From NCBI GenBank assembly GCA_017418585.1, contig JAFONG010000053.1:1-13144 (forward strand): DNA of 13,144 bases, given 5' to 3'. Position numbers and translations under genes: made by a program. Position 1 is the stretch's first letter; every line of letters starts with the position of its first letter. Positions 6,416 through 12,993 of this stretch are shown piece by piece. A model generated the notes under the pieces. That model was not told where the DNA came from, ran no database searches, and saw only the letters and a list, made by a program, of their open reading frames with translations. Origin of the DNA: Erysipelotrichaceae bacterium (GTDB lineage: Bacteria; Bacillota_I; Bacilli_A; Erysipelotrichales; Erysipelotrichaceae).

Positions 6416-6883
6416 TCAAAATTGATCCAATGATATCTGTTTATCATCCGGTGTGACCTGAATATACACGTTAACACCGACATTTATCATGTTCCTGCAG
6501 GAGCGCATCTCATCATCACTCATCGAGATGTTTTTATAGACCTTTTTACGGTCTGCATTGGCTCCGATGCCTCCGATCTGCAGTTCCCGGAAACTGATGC
6601 CGGTATTGAAGATCTTTTCGGCTGTAGCCGGATACTTGACCAGAACGAGCGTTTTTACCTTGTCCTGATCATACTGCTTCGCCGTCTCGGCAATATTGTC
6701 CTCGGCACTGACCGAGAATTCCACATTTGGTGGAGCAACCATCTTCATGACGTTTTTCAGGAAAGAATCATTGGCAGTCGCATCATCAACGATCCAGATC
6801 CTTTCCAGGCCCAACGACTTGACCCATGCCGCAACGATCTGCCCATGGATAAGCCGGTCATCAACTCGAATCATATTGATCAT
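6416..6883 (-). CDS. PTS mannose-family enzyme IIB component
   Basis: A 155-residue cytoplasmic IIB protein. The N-terminal RVDDRLIHGQIVAAWV carries the phosphorylated histidine H13, which accepts phosphate from IIA and passes it to the sugar at the IIC/IID channel. The length is typical. An AAGGAGG site lies 7 nt before the ATG, and the IIA stop codon TAA is embedded next to that site, so IIA and IIB are tightly coupled (3 nt apart). IIA and IIB are separate proteins here, as in the levDE arrangement, rather than one fused IIAB. Confidence 0.95.
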   Translation of the reverse strand: MINMIRVDDRLIHGQIVAAWVKSLGLERIWIVDDATANDSFLKNVMKMVAPPNVEFSVSAEDNIAETAKQYDQDKVKTLVLVKYPATAEKIFNTGISFRELQIGGIGANADRKKVYKNISMSDDEMRSCRNMINVGVNVYIQVTPDDKQISLDQF

Positions 6884-6886
6884 TTT

Positions 6887-7291
6887 TTATCCTCCTTGAC
6901 CGATCATCTTCTGAAGATCGACGATCCCTTCCTTGCCGATATCCACCGCCAGAGAACGCATCTCCTCGAGAGTCTTGCCTGGCATCTGTGTAGCTATCTC
7001 CAGCACCATCGGCAAATTCATACCGGTGATGATCGCTATCTTGTTTTTACATTCGTCATTACCCAGCAGACCTGATGAAATCATGAACGGACTGCCTCCG
7101 AACAGATCACATAGTATCAGCAGTTCGTCGCTGCCGTCGACATGGGCAATGATATCATTTTTATACTTATTCAGATCAACGCCGTAAGGCAGGGTCAGAT
7201 AATCGACATCATCACTCTTTCCGGTAATCATCCTTAGCACATTGAACATTTCTTTAGCCAGATTTCCGTGGCTAACCAGTAACAGTTTCAT
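6887..7291 (-). CDS. PTS mannose-family enzyme IIA component
   Basis: A cytoplasmic IIA protein of about 134 residues. The N-terminal KLLLVSHGNLAKEM contains the histidine phosphorylated by HPr (H8 from this start). LCDLFGGSPF and ITGMNLPMVLE are also family hallmarks. Two ATG codons are adjacent (7292-7294 and 7289-7291); the second is preferred because the AGAAGG site is then 5 nt away instead of 2. This is the first gene of the IIA-IIB-IIC-IID-btpA operon, divergent from the LevR-type regulator. It may also phosphorylate or signal to that regulator, as known for LevR systems; here that is inference. Confidence 0.93.
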   Translation of the reverse strand: MKLLLVSHGNLAKEMFNVLRMITGKSDDVDYLTLPYGVDLNKYKNDIIAHVDGSDELLILCDLFGGSPFMISSGLLGNDECKNKIAIITGMNLPMVLEIATQMPGKTLEEMRSLAVDIGKEGIVDLQKMIGQGG

Positions 7292-7313
7292 CATTACCTT
7301 CTTTCCTGCCTAT

Positions 7314-7342
7314 AACATATCAGGTCTATCAAATCGTGTAAA
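7314..7342 (-). promoter_or_regulatory. Sigma-70-type promoter of the PTS operon
   Basis: On the minus strand TTTACA (7337-7342, 5 of 6 to the -35 consensus) and TATGTT (7314-7319, 4 of 6 to the -10) are spaced by exactly 17 bp. The start would fall near 7307, leaving a short leader that just holds the AGAAGG site of the IIA gene. Two tandem TGTGTCA elements end 2 nt upstream of the -35, the position of a class II activator. The weak -10 fits an activator-dependent promoter. I found no -24/-12 (GG-N10-GC) promoter nearby. Confidence 0.55.
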
Positions 7343-7344
7343 AC

Positions 7345-7364
7345 TGACACATTTTATGACACAT
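7345..7364 (-). promoter_or_regulatory. Tandem TGTGTCA elements, likely regulator binding site
   Basis: Read on the minus strand, TGTGTCAT (7364-7357) and TGTGTCAG (7352-7345) are repeated at a 12-bp step, directly upstream of the -35 of the PTS promoter. Related copies lie at 7373-7378 (opposite orientation) and 7450-7480. The likely binder is the LevR-type regulator encoded next door; this is inference from position. Confidence 0.5.
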
Positions 7365-7424
7365 TATTTTTCTGTGTCTGTAGTATTATAGCCGATGTAC
7401 AGTACTTTTTAGTGCATTTTTGTT

Positions 7425-7430
7425 TATAAT
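7425..7430 (+). promoter_or_regulatory. Possible -10 box of the LevR-type regulator gene
   Basis: TATAAT on the plus strand lies about 118 nt before the ATG, with no good -35 at 16-18 bp. The inverted TGTGTCAT repeat would then lie in the 5' leader. A TAAAAG/CTTTTA small hairpin (7512-7526) precedes the AAAGGGGGAG site. Confidence 0.3.
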
Positions 7431-7449
7431 ACCTTCTATTTTTTTCTTT

Positions 7450-7480
7450 TGTGTCATAATAGTATCAACAGGATGACACT
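7450..7480. promoter_or_regulatory. Inverted repeat of the TGTGTCAT element
   Basis: GTGTCAT (7451-7457) and ATGACAC (7473-7479) form a perfect 7-bp inverted repeat with a 15-bp spacer, using the same element as the tandem copies by the PTS promoter. It lies between the possible regulator -10 box (7425-7430) and the regulator gene, so it could serve autoregulation or DNA looping. Confidence 0.45.
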
Positions 7481-7547
7481 GATTTTCCAGACCGGCACAC
7501 GCATTTTCCGATAAAAGAAGCTTTTAAAGGGGGAGCATAACACTAAA

Positions 7548-10022
7548 ATGGATCGTAAAAGCAGAATAAAAGCCTATATCAAAGTCAAGACCGAAGAACT
7601 GGCAAAGAATAACGAACTGGACAACAACGGCGCGGATGCAAAGCTCATTTCCTATGACCTGAAAATAGAAAGAGCCAATGTCTCCAGAGTACTCAATGGA
7701 CTATGGAAAGACGGTACACTCATCAAGATTGCCGGCCGTCCGGTCTTTTACCTGGACAGCCAGATATTGGCCGACCGTTTCCCCAACGTCTATCTACCTG
7801 CTTTTGTTCCTTTGGGAGAAAAGCTATCATCCTATATTGACGGACAACAGGATGAAATTTCCGTTTTCAGGCCGGCCGGAAGCGATCTGTCGCAGATCAT
7901 CGGTTCTACCGGATCTTTAGCCGAACAGATCGAAAAAGCCAAAGCTGCCGTTTCTTATCCACCTTACGGATTGGCAACCATCATTTTTGGAAAGGCCGGC
8001 ACGAGAAAAGCCAATCTGGCTAATGCCATGATCGACCACGCGCTGTCTTCCGGCATCCGGAACCGGGACTGTCCCTACTACGATATCGACTGTCGCAACT
8101 ACGGCGATTCCGATTCCTTTGACCAGTACTTCTTCGGATACAGCGACGAACACAGCAAGGCCGGCAACGTCAAAGGCGTCCTACAGAAATGTGAAAACGG
8201 CTTTGTCCTGCTCGATCATATCGAATCGTTGTCTGATCACTCTATGGATCTGCTCGGAACGTTGCTGAGCCGAAACACTTATTCCCGGATCAATTCCGAT
8301 GATCTTTTGCCTTTGAAATCGATGATCATCATGACGGCCAATCTTTCGGCGGAAGACGAAAAAATAGCCGGTCTTGTTCGTTATGTTCCGATTCAGCTGA
8401 TACTCAGTGACCTGGACTCCCGTGGAGCCTACGAAAAACTCGAACAGATCATGCTGATGTTTTCTGAACAGGCGACAGCCATCGGCCGAAGCATTAAAGT
8501 CCGCAAGGATGTCCTGACGGTTTTAGCTTCAAAAAAATACCCGGGCAACCTAACTCAGCTGGATAACGAAATCAAGCAGATCTGCGCTAAAGCTTACCTG
8601 GTTACGGTTGGAACCGGCTCTGACATCGTCGATGTGACGATGCTGTCACTGCCGCAGGAACTGATCGAACTGTCCATTTCCGACATGGCTGAAAAGGATC
8701 AGGCAAAGATATCCCTGCTGCTGAATATCATCAGCAACGACTACCTGATCTTTGACCAAAACGGCAAATCCAACGACTTTAACTCTTTCCGGCAGTTCCC
8801 CGGAGAATCCGCAAAACACCTTCTGTCGCAGTTCGTTGAAGAATTCTATGTCGATACCGAATCAATGATCTCCTTTGATGACTATGCCAATGAAAACATC
8901 GTTGTACTATCCAACTGTTCAGCCGTACAGCTTAAGGCATTACGAACCAATATCGACCCTAAGGTATACCAGATCGTAACGATCGAGATCTTTCGTCATC
9001 CTTTCTTCAAGCCTCTGCAGGAGCACGTTGAACTGCTTTACGGCATTCTGCTGCACATTACCAACAGCATCGACCGTTTAAAACACCGCAGACCGGATGA
9101 TGACAAACCTTCCATCACCAAGGATGTATCTTCCGAAGAATATCTGATGGCCAGACAGATCTTTGAAAAACTTGAAGCCGAATTCGGTTTCACGACCACC
9201 AACCGGGAAATCGACTATCTGGCATCCTATCTGGCCGTTACCGGAAAGTATCTGTCCAGATCATCTGTTGCGATTCTGGTCATCGCCCATGGCAACAGTA
9301 TCGCTTCCGATATGGTTCGCTACATAAAGGAGAACGTAACCAGAGACATCTATATCGATGCCATTGATTTTAACGAATCCATGCAGCTGAACGACCTTCT
9401 GGAACTCGCTTGCGTAAAAGCCATCGAGCTCAATCAGGGATCGGGTGTCCTGGTCGTCTCCGACATGGAGCCTCTGACAACAGTTCATGAAGCCATCATC
9501 CGCAAGACCTCCATTCCGTCTAAGACCGTTCATCCGCTGACCTTAGCCAGTCTTGTAGAGATCGTGGAGAAGGAAGTATCCTCAATCAACGACCTGGATA
9601 CCCTGCAGATCTCCCAGAGCGGACGTCAGAATTTCTCTTTTATCTCCGATGACCGCAACGAATTCATTAGAAACCTGACTGAAAGAGTAATCCAGAATAC
9701 CACGGCTTTCATCGATTGCTACAAGGCTATCAATGTCCTGGACATCTGCCTTAACAACACCTTGGACGAGCTGGGCATCCAGTACAGCAATGACATCGCC
9801 GTCAAATACTTCTGTCATTGCGTAAGCATGTTGGAACGCGTAATCAAAAACGAAGCCTGGGAAAACACCAGACTCAATCGCTTCATGGCGGCTCATGCCT
9901 CGCTGATGAATGCCATCTCTCACAATCTGGAATATGCCAATAGTGTCTTCGGCATCAAAATACCTCAGACCGAACTAATCTACATAGCAGAAATGTTTAT
10001 GCCGTATCTAGAATCGAAATGA
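7548..10022 (+). CDS. LevR-type PRD regulator with degenerate AAA+ domain
   Basis: An 824-residue transcription regulator of the PTS operon it faces. Domains in order: winged helix (about 1-75, with VSRVLNGLWKDGTLIKIAGRP), AAA+ fold (about 115-360), PRD1 (about 400-565, H503), EIIA-mannose-like domain (about 572-690, AHGNS with H581), PRD2 (about 715-824, H757). In B. subtilis LevR (938 residues) the EIIA-like and PRD2 histidines are phosphorylated by HPr and EIIB; H581 and H757 are the likely counterparts. The AAA+ scaffold is clear (YPPYGLATIIFG, YPGNLTQLDNEIKQICAKA), but Walker A reads GKAGTRKA (148-155), the GAFTGA loop is SDEHSKAG (199-206), Walker B is DH instead of DE (223-224), and the RRIP arginines read RYVP (278-281). 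It probably does not hydrolyse ATP or activate sigma-54. The GGGGGAG site is rather far (about 12 nt) from the ATG. Confidence 0.88.
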   Translation: MDRKSRIKAYIKVKTEELAKNNELDNNGADAKLISYDLKIERANVSRVLNGLWKDGTLIKIAGRPVFYLDSQILADRFPNVYLPAFVPLGEKLSSYIDGQQDEISVFRPAGSDLSQIIGSTGSLAEQIEKAKAAVSYPPYGLATIIFGKAGTRKANLANAMIDHALSSGIRNRDCPYYDIDCRNYGDSDSFDQYFFGYSDEHSKAGNVKGVLQKCENGFVLLDHIESLSDHSMDLLGTLLSRNTYSRINSDDLLPLKSMIIMTANLSAEDEKIAGLVRYVPIQLILSDLDSRGAYEKLEQIMLMFSEQATAIGRSIKVRKDVLTVLASKKYPGNLTQLDNEIKQICAKAYLVTVGTGSDIVDVTMLSLPQELIELSISDMAEKDQAKISLLLNIISNDYLIFDQNGKSNDFNSFRQFPGESAKHLLSQFVEEFYVDTESMISFDDYANENIVVLSNCSAVQLKALRTNIDPKVYQIVTIEIFRHPFFKPLQEHVELLYGILLHITNSIDRLKHRRPDDDKPSITKDVSSEEYLMARQIFEKLEAEFGFTTTNREIDYLASYLAVTGKYLSRSSVAILVIAHGNSIASDMVRYIKENVTRDIYIDAIDFNESMQLNDLLELACVKAIELNQGSGVLVVSDMEPLTTVHEAIIRKTSIPSKTVHPLTLASLVEIVEKEVSSINDLDTLQISQSGRQNFSFISDDRNEFIRNLTERVIQNTTAFIDCYKAINVLDICLNNTLDELGIQYSNDIAVKYFCHCVSMLERVIKNEAWENTRLNRFMAAHASLMNAISHNLEYANSVFGIKIPQTELIYIAEMFMPYLESK

Positions 10023-10079
10023 TTATGTCAGATTCTTCAGACCCAAAATACAATAAATCATGAAAGATGCCTAAACAAA

Positions 10080-10108
10080 AAAAGAAGAGAGGTCGGTTCT
10101 CTTCTTTT
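10080..10108. terminator. Bidirectional intrinsic terminator between convergent genes
   Basis: An 11-bp stem (AAAAGAAGAGA at 10080-10090 with TCTCTTCTTTT at 10098-10108) has a 7-nt loop GGTCGGT. It gives TTTTATG on the plus side and T-rich sequence (TTTTTTTGTTTAGG) on the minus side. It serves the LevR-type gene and the histidine phosphatase gene, and includes part of the phosphatase stop codon (10107-10109). The preceding 10023-10079 is AT-rich with no gene seen. Confidence 0.75.
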
Positions 10109-10778
10109 ATGTTTCGTTTTCTTGACCAGTTTCTTTCTTATATTCCTCGTATAGACCGTCGTTCCCTTTGAGGTCAAGGAGACAGTACTTTCCATCTTCG
10201 ATCAGAATATCGGCGGCATATCCGTTGATGACGACATGGCCCGTCTTTCCTCTTTGATGCAGAATCGAAAACAGCTTATTGAGATCGATCCCCATCAGAA
10301 GCCGCATCATGTGCATCAGGATAGCCCCGTGAGATACGACCAGAACGTGGTCGCCGTCATCCGCTTCTTCATAGATCCGATCAAGGATCTCTTTTGCTCT
10401 TGAAACGGCGATCTGCGGGTTTTCTCCACCGACATCTCTCCAGTCGCAATCTCCCAGTCTTCTGCGGTTGATTTCTTCCGGGTCATCGCTGATCAGGAAG
10501 CCTTCGTATTCGCCCCAGGAGATCTCCTTGAGTTTCTTGGTATAGACAAGCGTAACATCTCTTCCTTCCAGTACAATATGCGCCGTATCGATGCAGCGCT
10601 CGCTGGTTGAAGTGTATGCCTTTTTTAATGGAATATCTTTCAGCGCTTCTTTTGCCTGCATGGCATCTTCGATGCCTTCTTTCTCCAATGGAGAATCGGA
10701 CCATCCCTGCATTCTTCCCAGACGGTTGAACAGGGTTCTTCCATGGCGAACATAGTGTATGTATACTTTTTTATTCAT
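10107..10778 (-). CDS. Histidine phosphatase family protein (phosphoglycerate mutase-like)
   Basis: A 223-residue cytoplasmic protein of the histidine phosphatase (branch 1) superfamily. The catalytic motif VRHGRT gives R11 and the phosphorylated H12, R61 (STSERCIDTA) binds phosphate, E85 (EISWGEYEG) is the likely proton donor, and H150 (VVSHGA) completes the pocket. The length and the missing insert typical of glycolytic dPGM suggest a phosphatase of a small phosphorylated molecule rather than phosphoglycerate mutase; the substrate is unknown. It follows the DUF368 gene by 72 bp on the same strand and probably shares its message. The ribosome binding site is weak (AGGG about 12 nt upstream). 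Confidence 0.9.
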   Translation of the reverse strand: MNKKVYIHYVRHGRTLFNRLGRMQGWSDSPLEKEGIEDAMQAKEALKDIPLKKAYTSTSERCIDTAHIVLEGRDVTLVYTKKLKEISWGEYEGFLISDDPEEINRRRLGDCDWRDVGGENPQIAVSRAKEILDRIYEEADDGDHVLVVSHGAILMHMMRLLMGIDLNKLFSILHQRGKTGHVVINGYAADILIEDGKYCLLDLKGNDGLYEEYKKETGQENET

Positions 10779-10850
10779 AGATCGATACTGCCCTATCCTT
10801 TCCTGAACCGTTTCATCGTTTATTCGTTGTCTGACAAAAAGATTTTATAT

Positions 10851-11642
10851 TCATCCGTCCAGTTTTCCAGAGATGAAGCATCCCAGGATGAACAGAAGGA
10901 TGTAGATGATGATATGCGACGACTGATATGTGAGCTTCCACAGCATACCGATGACCGAAGCGATCATGATGCCGCCGATGAAGGAACAGATAAAGCTGCG
11001 ATAGCGGTCATAGAAGTACTTCATCAGTCTGGACAGGGACAATACAGCCGCAAGAAGTCCGATCAGCACCGGCAGGATGACTGTGAAATCAAGACCCGCA
11101 ATGCCGGCGGTGATCTTCTGATACAGACCCATTACAATCAGCAAGGAAGAAGAACTTAATCCCGGTATGATCATCGACAGACCCCAGATGAAACCCGATA
11201 CCAGATACCAGAAAACGTTTGCCCGAATATCGATGCTGTTGCTCTTGTCCAGGAACAGGAACAGCAGCGTGAACAGTACTGTCCATAGGATGACTCTATA
11301 GATTCCTTTCTTTCCGCTTTCCCTGTCTTTCAGGATAGACGGCAGCGTCCCGATGATCAGTCCGGCGAACAAGACCGTTGCAGGTGTTTCATATTTCAGA
11401 AACAGAACTTCAAGCAGCTTTGCCAGAAGGAAGAAACCGCTCAGCCAGCCAATGGAAAAAGGAAAGAAGATATCCGCATGTTTCTTCAGATTCTTTCCCG
11501 GATCCGAAAGAACTTCGATCAGAGGCTCGTAGATTCCGAAGGCAACGCAAAGAACCCCGCCGGATACGCCGGGCAGTATCGCTCCGGTACCGACGATCAT
11601 TCCTTTCAGAAACAGCTGTAGAAATACCGTACGTTTTTTCAT
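10851..11642 (-). CDS. DUF368 (PopT-type) membrane protein
   Basis: A 263-residue integral membrane protein with about eight helices. It carries the two internal repeats of DUF368: GMIVGTGAILPGVSGGVL (PGVSGG at 24-29) and GLSMIIPGLSSSSLL (PGLSSS at 160-165), each a re-entrant-type motif. DUF368 members called PopT recycle undecaprenyl phosphate across the cytoplasmic membrane for cell-wall synthesis in other bacteria; here the role is by family. In the second repeat the usual GLSGS-like core is GLSSS. An AAGGGA site lies about 10 nt before the ATG and a TATAAT is at 11684-11689. The histidine phosphatase gene lies downstream. Confidence 0.88.
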   Translation of the reverse strand: MKKRTVFLQLFLKGMIVGTGAILPGVSGGVLCVAFGIYEPLIEVLSDPGKNLKKHADIFFPFSIGWLSGFFLLAKLLEVLFLKYETPATVLFAGLIIGTLPSILKDRESGKKGIYRVILWTVLFTLLFLFLDKSNSIDIRANVFWYLVSGFIWGLSMIIPGLSSSSLLIVMGLYQKITAGIAGLDFTVILPVLIGLLAAVLSLSRLMKYFYDRYRSFICSFIGGIMIASVIGMLWKLTYQSSHIIIYILLFILGCFISGKLDG

Positions 11643-11683
11643 GACATACGGTTCCCTTCAAAATTCGACAGAAGCATATCCCT

Positions 11684-11689
11684 ATTATA
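11684..11689 (-). promoter_or_regulatory. -10 box for the DUF368/histidine phosphatase operon
   Basis: TATAAT on the minus strand is 41 nt before the DUF368 start codon, just after the rtcB terminator. The -35 match at 17 bp (AAGAAG) is poor. Confidence 0.45.
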
Positions 11690-11717
11690 GAACCTTTCTA
11701 CGGTTTCTTCTTAATAA

Positions 11718-11737
11718 AAGGATCCGTACGGATCCTT
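11718..11737 (-). terminator. Intrinsic terminator of rtcB
   Basis: AAGGATCC-GTAC-GGATCCTT is a perfect 20-bp palindrome that folds as an 8-bp stem with a GTAC loop. It starts 2 nt after the rtcB stop codon on the minus strand and is followed by TTATTAAG after the stem's own TT. The U-run is short, so termination may be incomplete. Confidence 0.65.
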
Positions 11738-11739
11738 GT

Positions 11740-12945
11740 TTATTCATCTGCCTTGAAGTTGTATATAGGCTTGATGGTTCTGATGATGTCGGCAGTCGGA
11801 GCGATGTTTTTGACGATATCCTTCATGTCCTTGTAGGCCATCGGACTTTCGTCCAGCGTATTTCTGTTGACTGTCGACGAGTAGATTCCCTCCATCTGCT
11901 TTTTGAATTCTTCTACCGATAACGATCTGAAGGCTTCACTTCTGGACATGATCCTTCCGGCACCGTGCGGTGCAGAACAGTTCCAGTCCGGATTTCCTTT
12001 TCCGATGCAGATCAAAGATCCGTCTTTCATGTTGATCGGAATCAGCAGCTTTTCGCCTTTCTGTGCGGAAACGGAACCTTTTCTCAGGATCATGTTTTCG
12101 GTATCGATATAGTTGTGGATGGTAGTGAACTGATCCGCAACGGTAAAGCCCATTCCTTCGACTATGATCTGCATCATCGTCTTGCGGTTGATGTCGGCGA
12201 ATTCCTGCATGATCTTCATGTCGTGGATGTAATCATCGAAGAGATCGCCGGTCAGGTAGGACAGATCTTTCGGAATGTCGTTGGTCTGTTCCTGTTTCAT
12301 CTGCATCAGGATACCTTCAATCTCCTGTTTTCTGCCCTGAGACTTGAGATCGTTGATCTTCTTGCGTATCTCTTCCCTGGTAATGCCGTTGGTCTGTCTG
12401 TATGCCTTTGCCTGGTAGATTTCAGCCACTTCTTTTCCCAGATGTCTGGAACCGGAATGGATGACGATGTAGAGATTTCCTTCATCATCCTTATCTACTT
12501 CGATGAAGTGGTTTCCTCCGCCCAGTGTACCGATGGCATTCAGTTCTTTTTCCAGATGAGAAACGTCATTTATGCATCTTAGCTTATCGACTTCTGTTTT
12601 GTCGGCGTTAGGATGCTTCCTGTCTCTGACGTTCATTCCCGAAGGGATCTGTTCATGGATCAGCTGATCCAGTTTCTCAAAGTCGATCTCCCTCTCTTTG
12701 ATCATGACCGTTTCCATGCCACAACCGATGTCGACGCCTACCATGTTCGGAGTGACGGCACCCTTCAGGGTCATGGTCGTTCCGATGGTGCATCCTGCTC
12801 CCGCATGAACGTCAGGCATGATGCGGATCCTGGAATCCCTGTATATTTCCATGTCACAAAGCGTCTGCAGCTGCTGCAAAGCCGTTTCTTCCACGTTCGA
12901 AGTATAGATGATCGCTTCGTTGTATTTCCCCTGTATTCTGTACAT
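11740..12945 (-). CDS. rtcB: RtcB-family RNA-splicing ligase
   Basis: A 401-residue GTP-dependent RNA ligase that joins 2',3'-cyclic phosphate or 3'-phosphate to 5'-OH RNA ends, acting in RNA repair. Family motifs are present in order: MPDVHAG (D45, H47), GVDIGCGM (D72, C75, metal ligands), GGGNHFIEV (H146), HSGSRHLG (H163, H168), IHNYID (H277), RKGSVSAQKGE and APHGAGRIMSR with the guanylylated H327. All expected metal and active-site residues are there. The length is that of the short RtcB group common in Bacillota. No RtcA cyclase or archease gene is in the window. AAAGGAG lies 6 nt before the ATG. The leader holds alternative hairpins next to that site (separate entry). Confidence 0.95.
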   Translation of the reverse strand: MYRIQGKYNEAIIYTSNVEETALQQLQTLCDMEIYRDSRIRIMPDVHAGAGCTIGTTMTLKGAVTPNMVGVDIGCGMETVMIKEREIDFEKLDQLIHEQIPSGMNVRDRKHPNADKTEVDKLRCINDVSHLEKELNAIGTLGGGNHFIEVDKDDEGNLYIVIHSGSRHLGKEVAEIYQAKAYRQTNGITREEIRKKINDLKSQGRKQEIEGILMQMKQEQTNDIPKDLSYLTGDLFDDYIHDMKIMQEFADINRKTMMQIIVEGMGFTVADQFTTIHNYIDTENMILRKGSVSAQKGEKLLIPINMKDGSLICIGKGNPDWNCSAPHGAGRIMSRSEAFRSLSVEEFKKQMEGIYSSTVNRNTLDESPMAYKDMKDIVKNIAPTADIIRTIKPIYNFKADE

Positions 12946-12957
12946 GATAACTCCTTT

Positions 12958-12993
12958 CTTAAGTCCGTCCGATCTTAGGACGGGCTTAAGATC
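12958..12993 (-). promoter_or_regulatory. Alternative hairpins before the rtcB ribosome binding site
   Basis: Structure 1 pairs 12958-12970 with 12978-12990 (13 positions, one mismatch, ends CTTAAG on both sides) and abuts the AAAGGAG of rtcB. Structure 2 pairs GATCTTA (12971-12977) with TAAGATC (12987-12993). They share 12987-12990 and use the loop of one as an arm of the other, so they exclude each other. On the minus strand structure 2 begins inside the TGA of the upstream gene (12992-12994). No U-run follows, so it is not a normal terminator. A switching role is inference. Confidence 0.5.

Noticed and set aside
7295..7547. Sigma-54 (-24/-12) promoter for the PTS operon
   Set aside because: A LevR-type system would predict TGGCAC-N5-TTGC, but reading both strands I found no GG-N10-GC arrangement with a reasonable context.
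11965..12582. Plus-strand ORF (205 codons) opposite rtcB
   Set aside because: It is antisense to a complete RtcB with all active-site residues, and has no start signals.
12946..12991. Intrinsic terminator between the partial gene and rtcB
   Set aside because: The hairpin is strong, but neither strand has a U-run after it, and it directly precedes the rtcB ribosome binding site.
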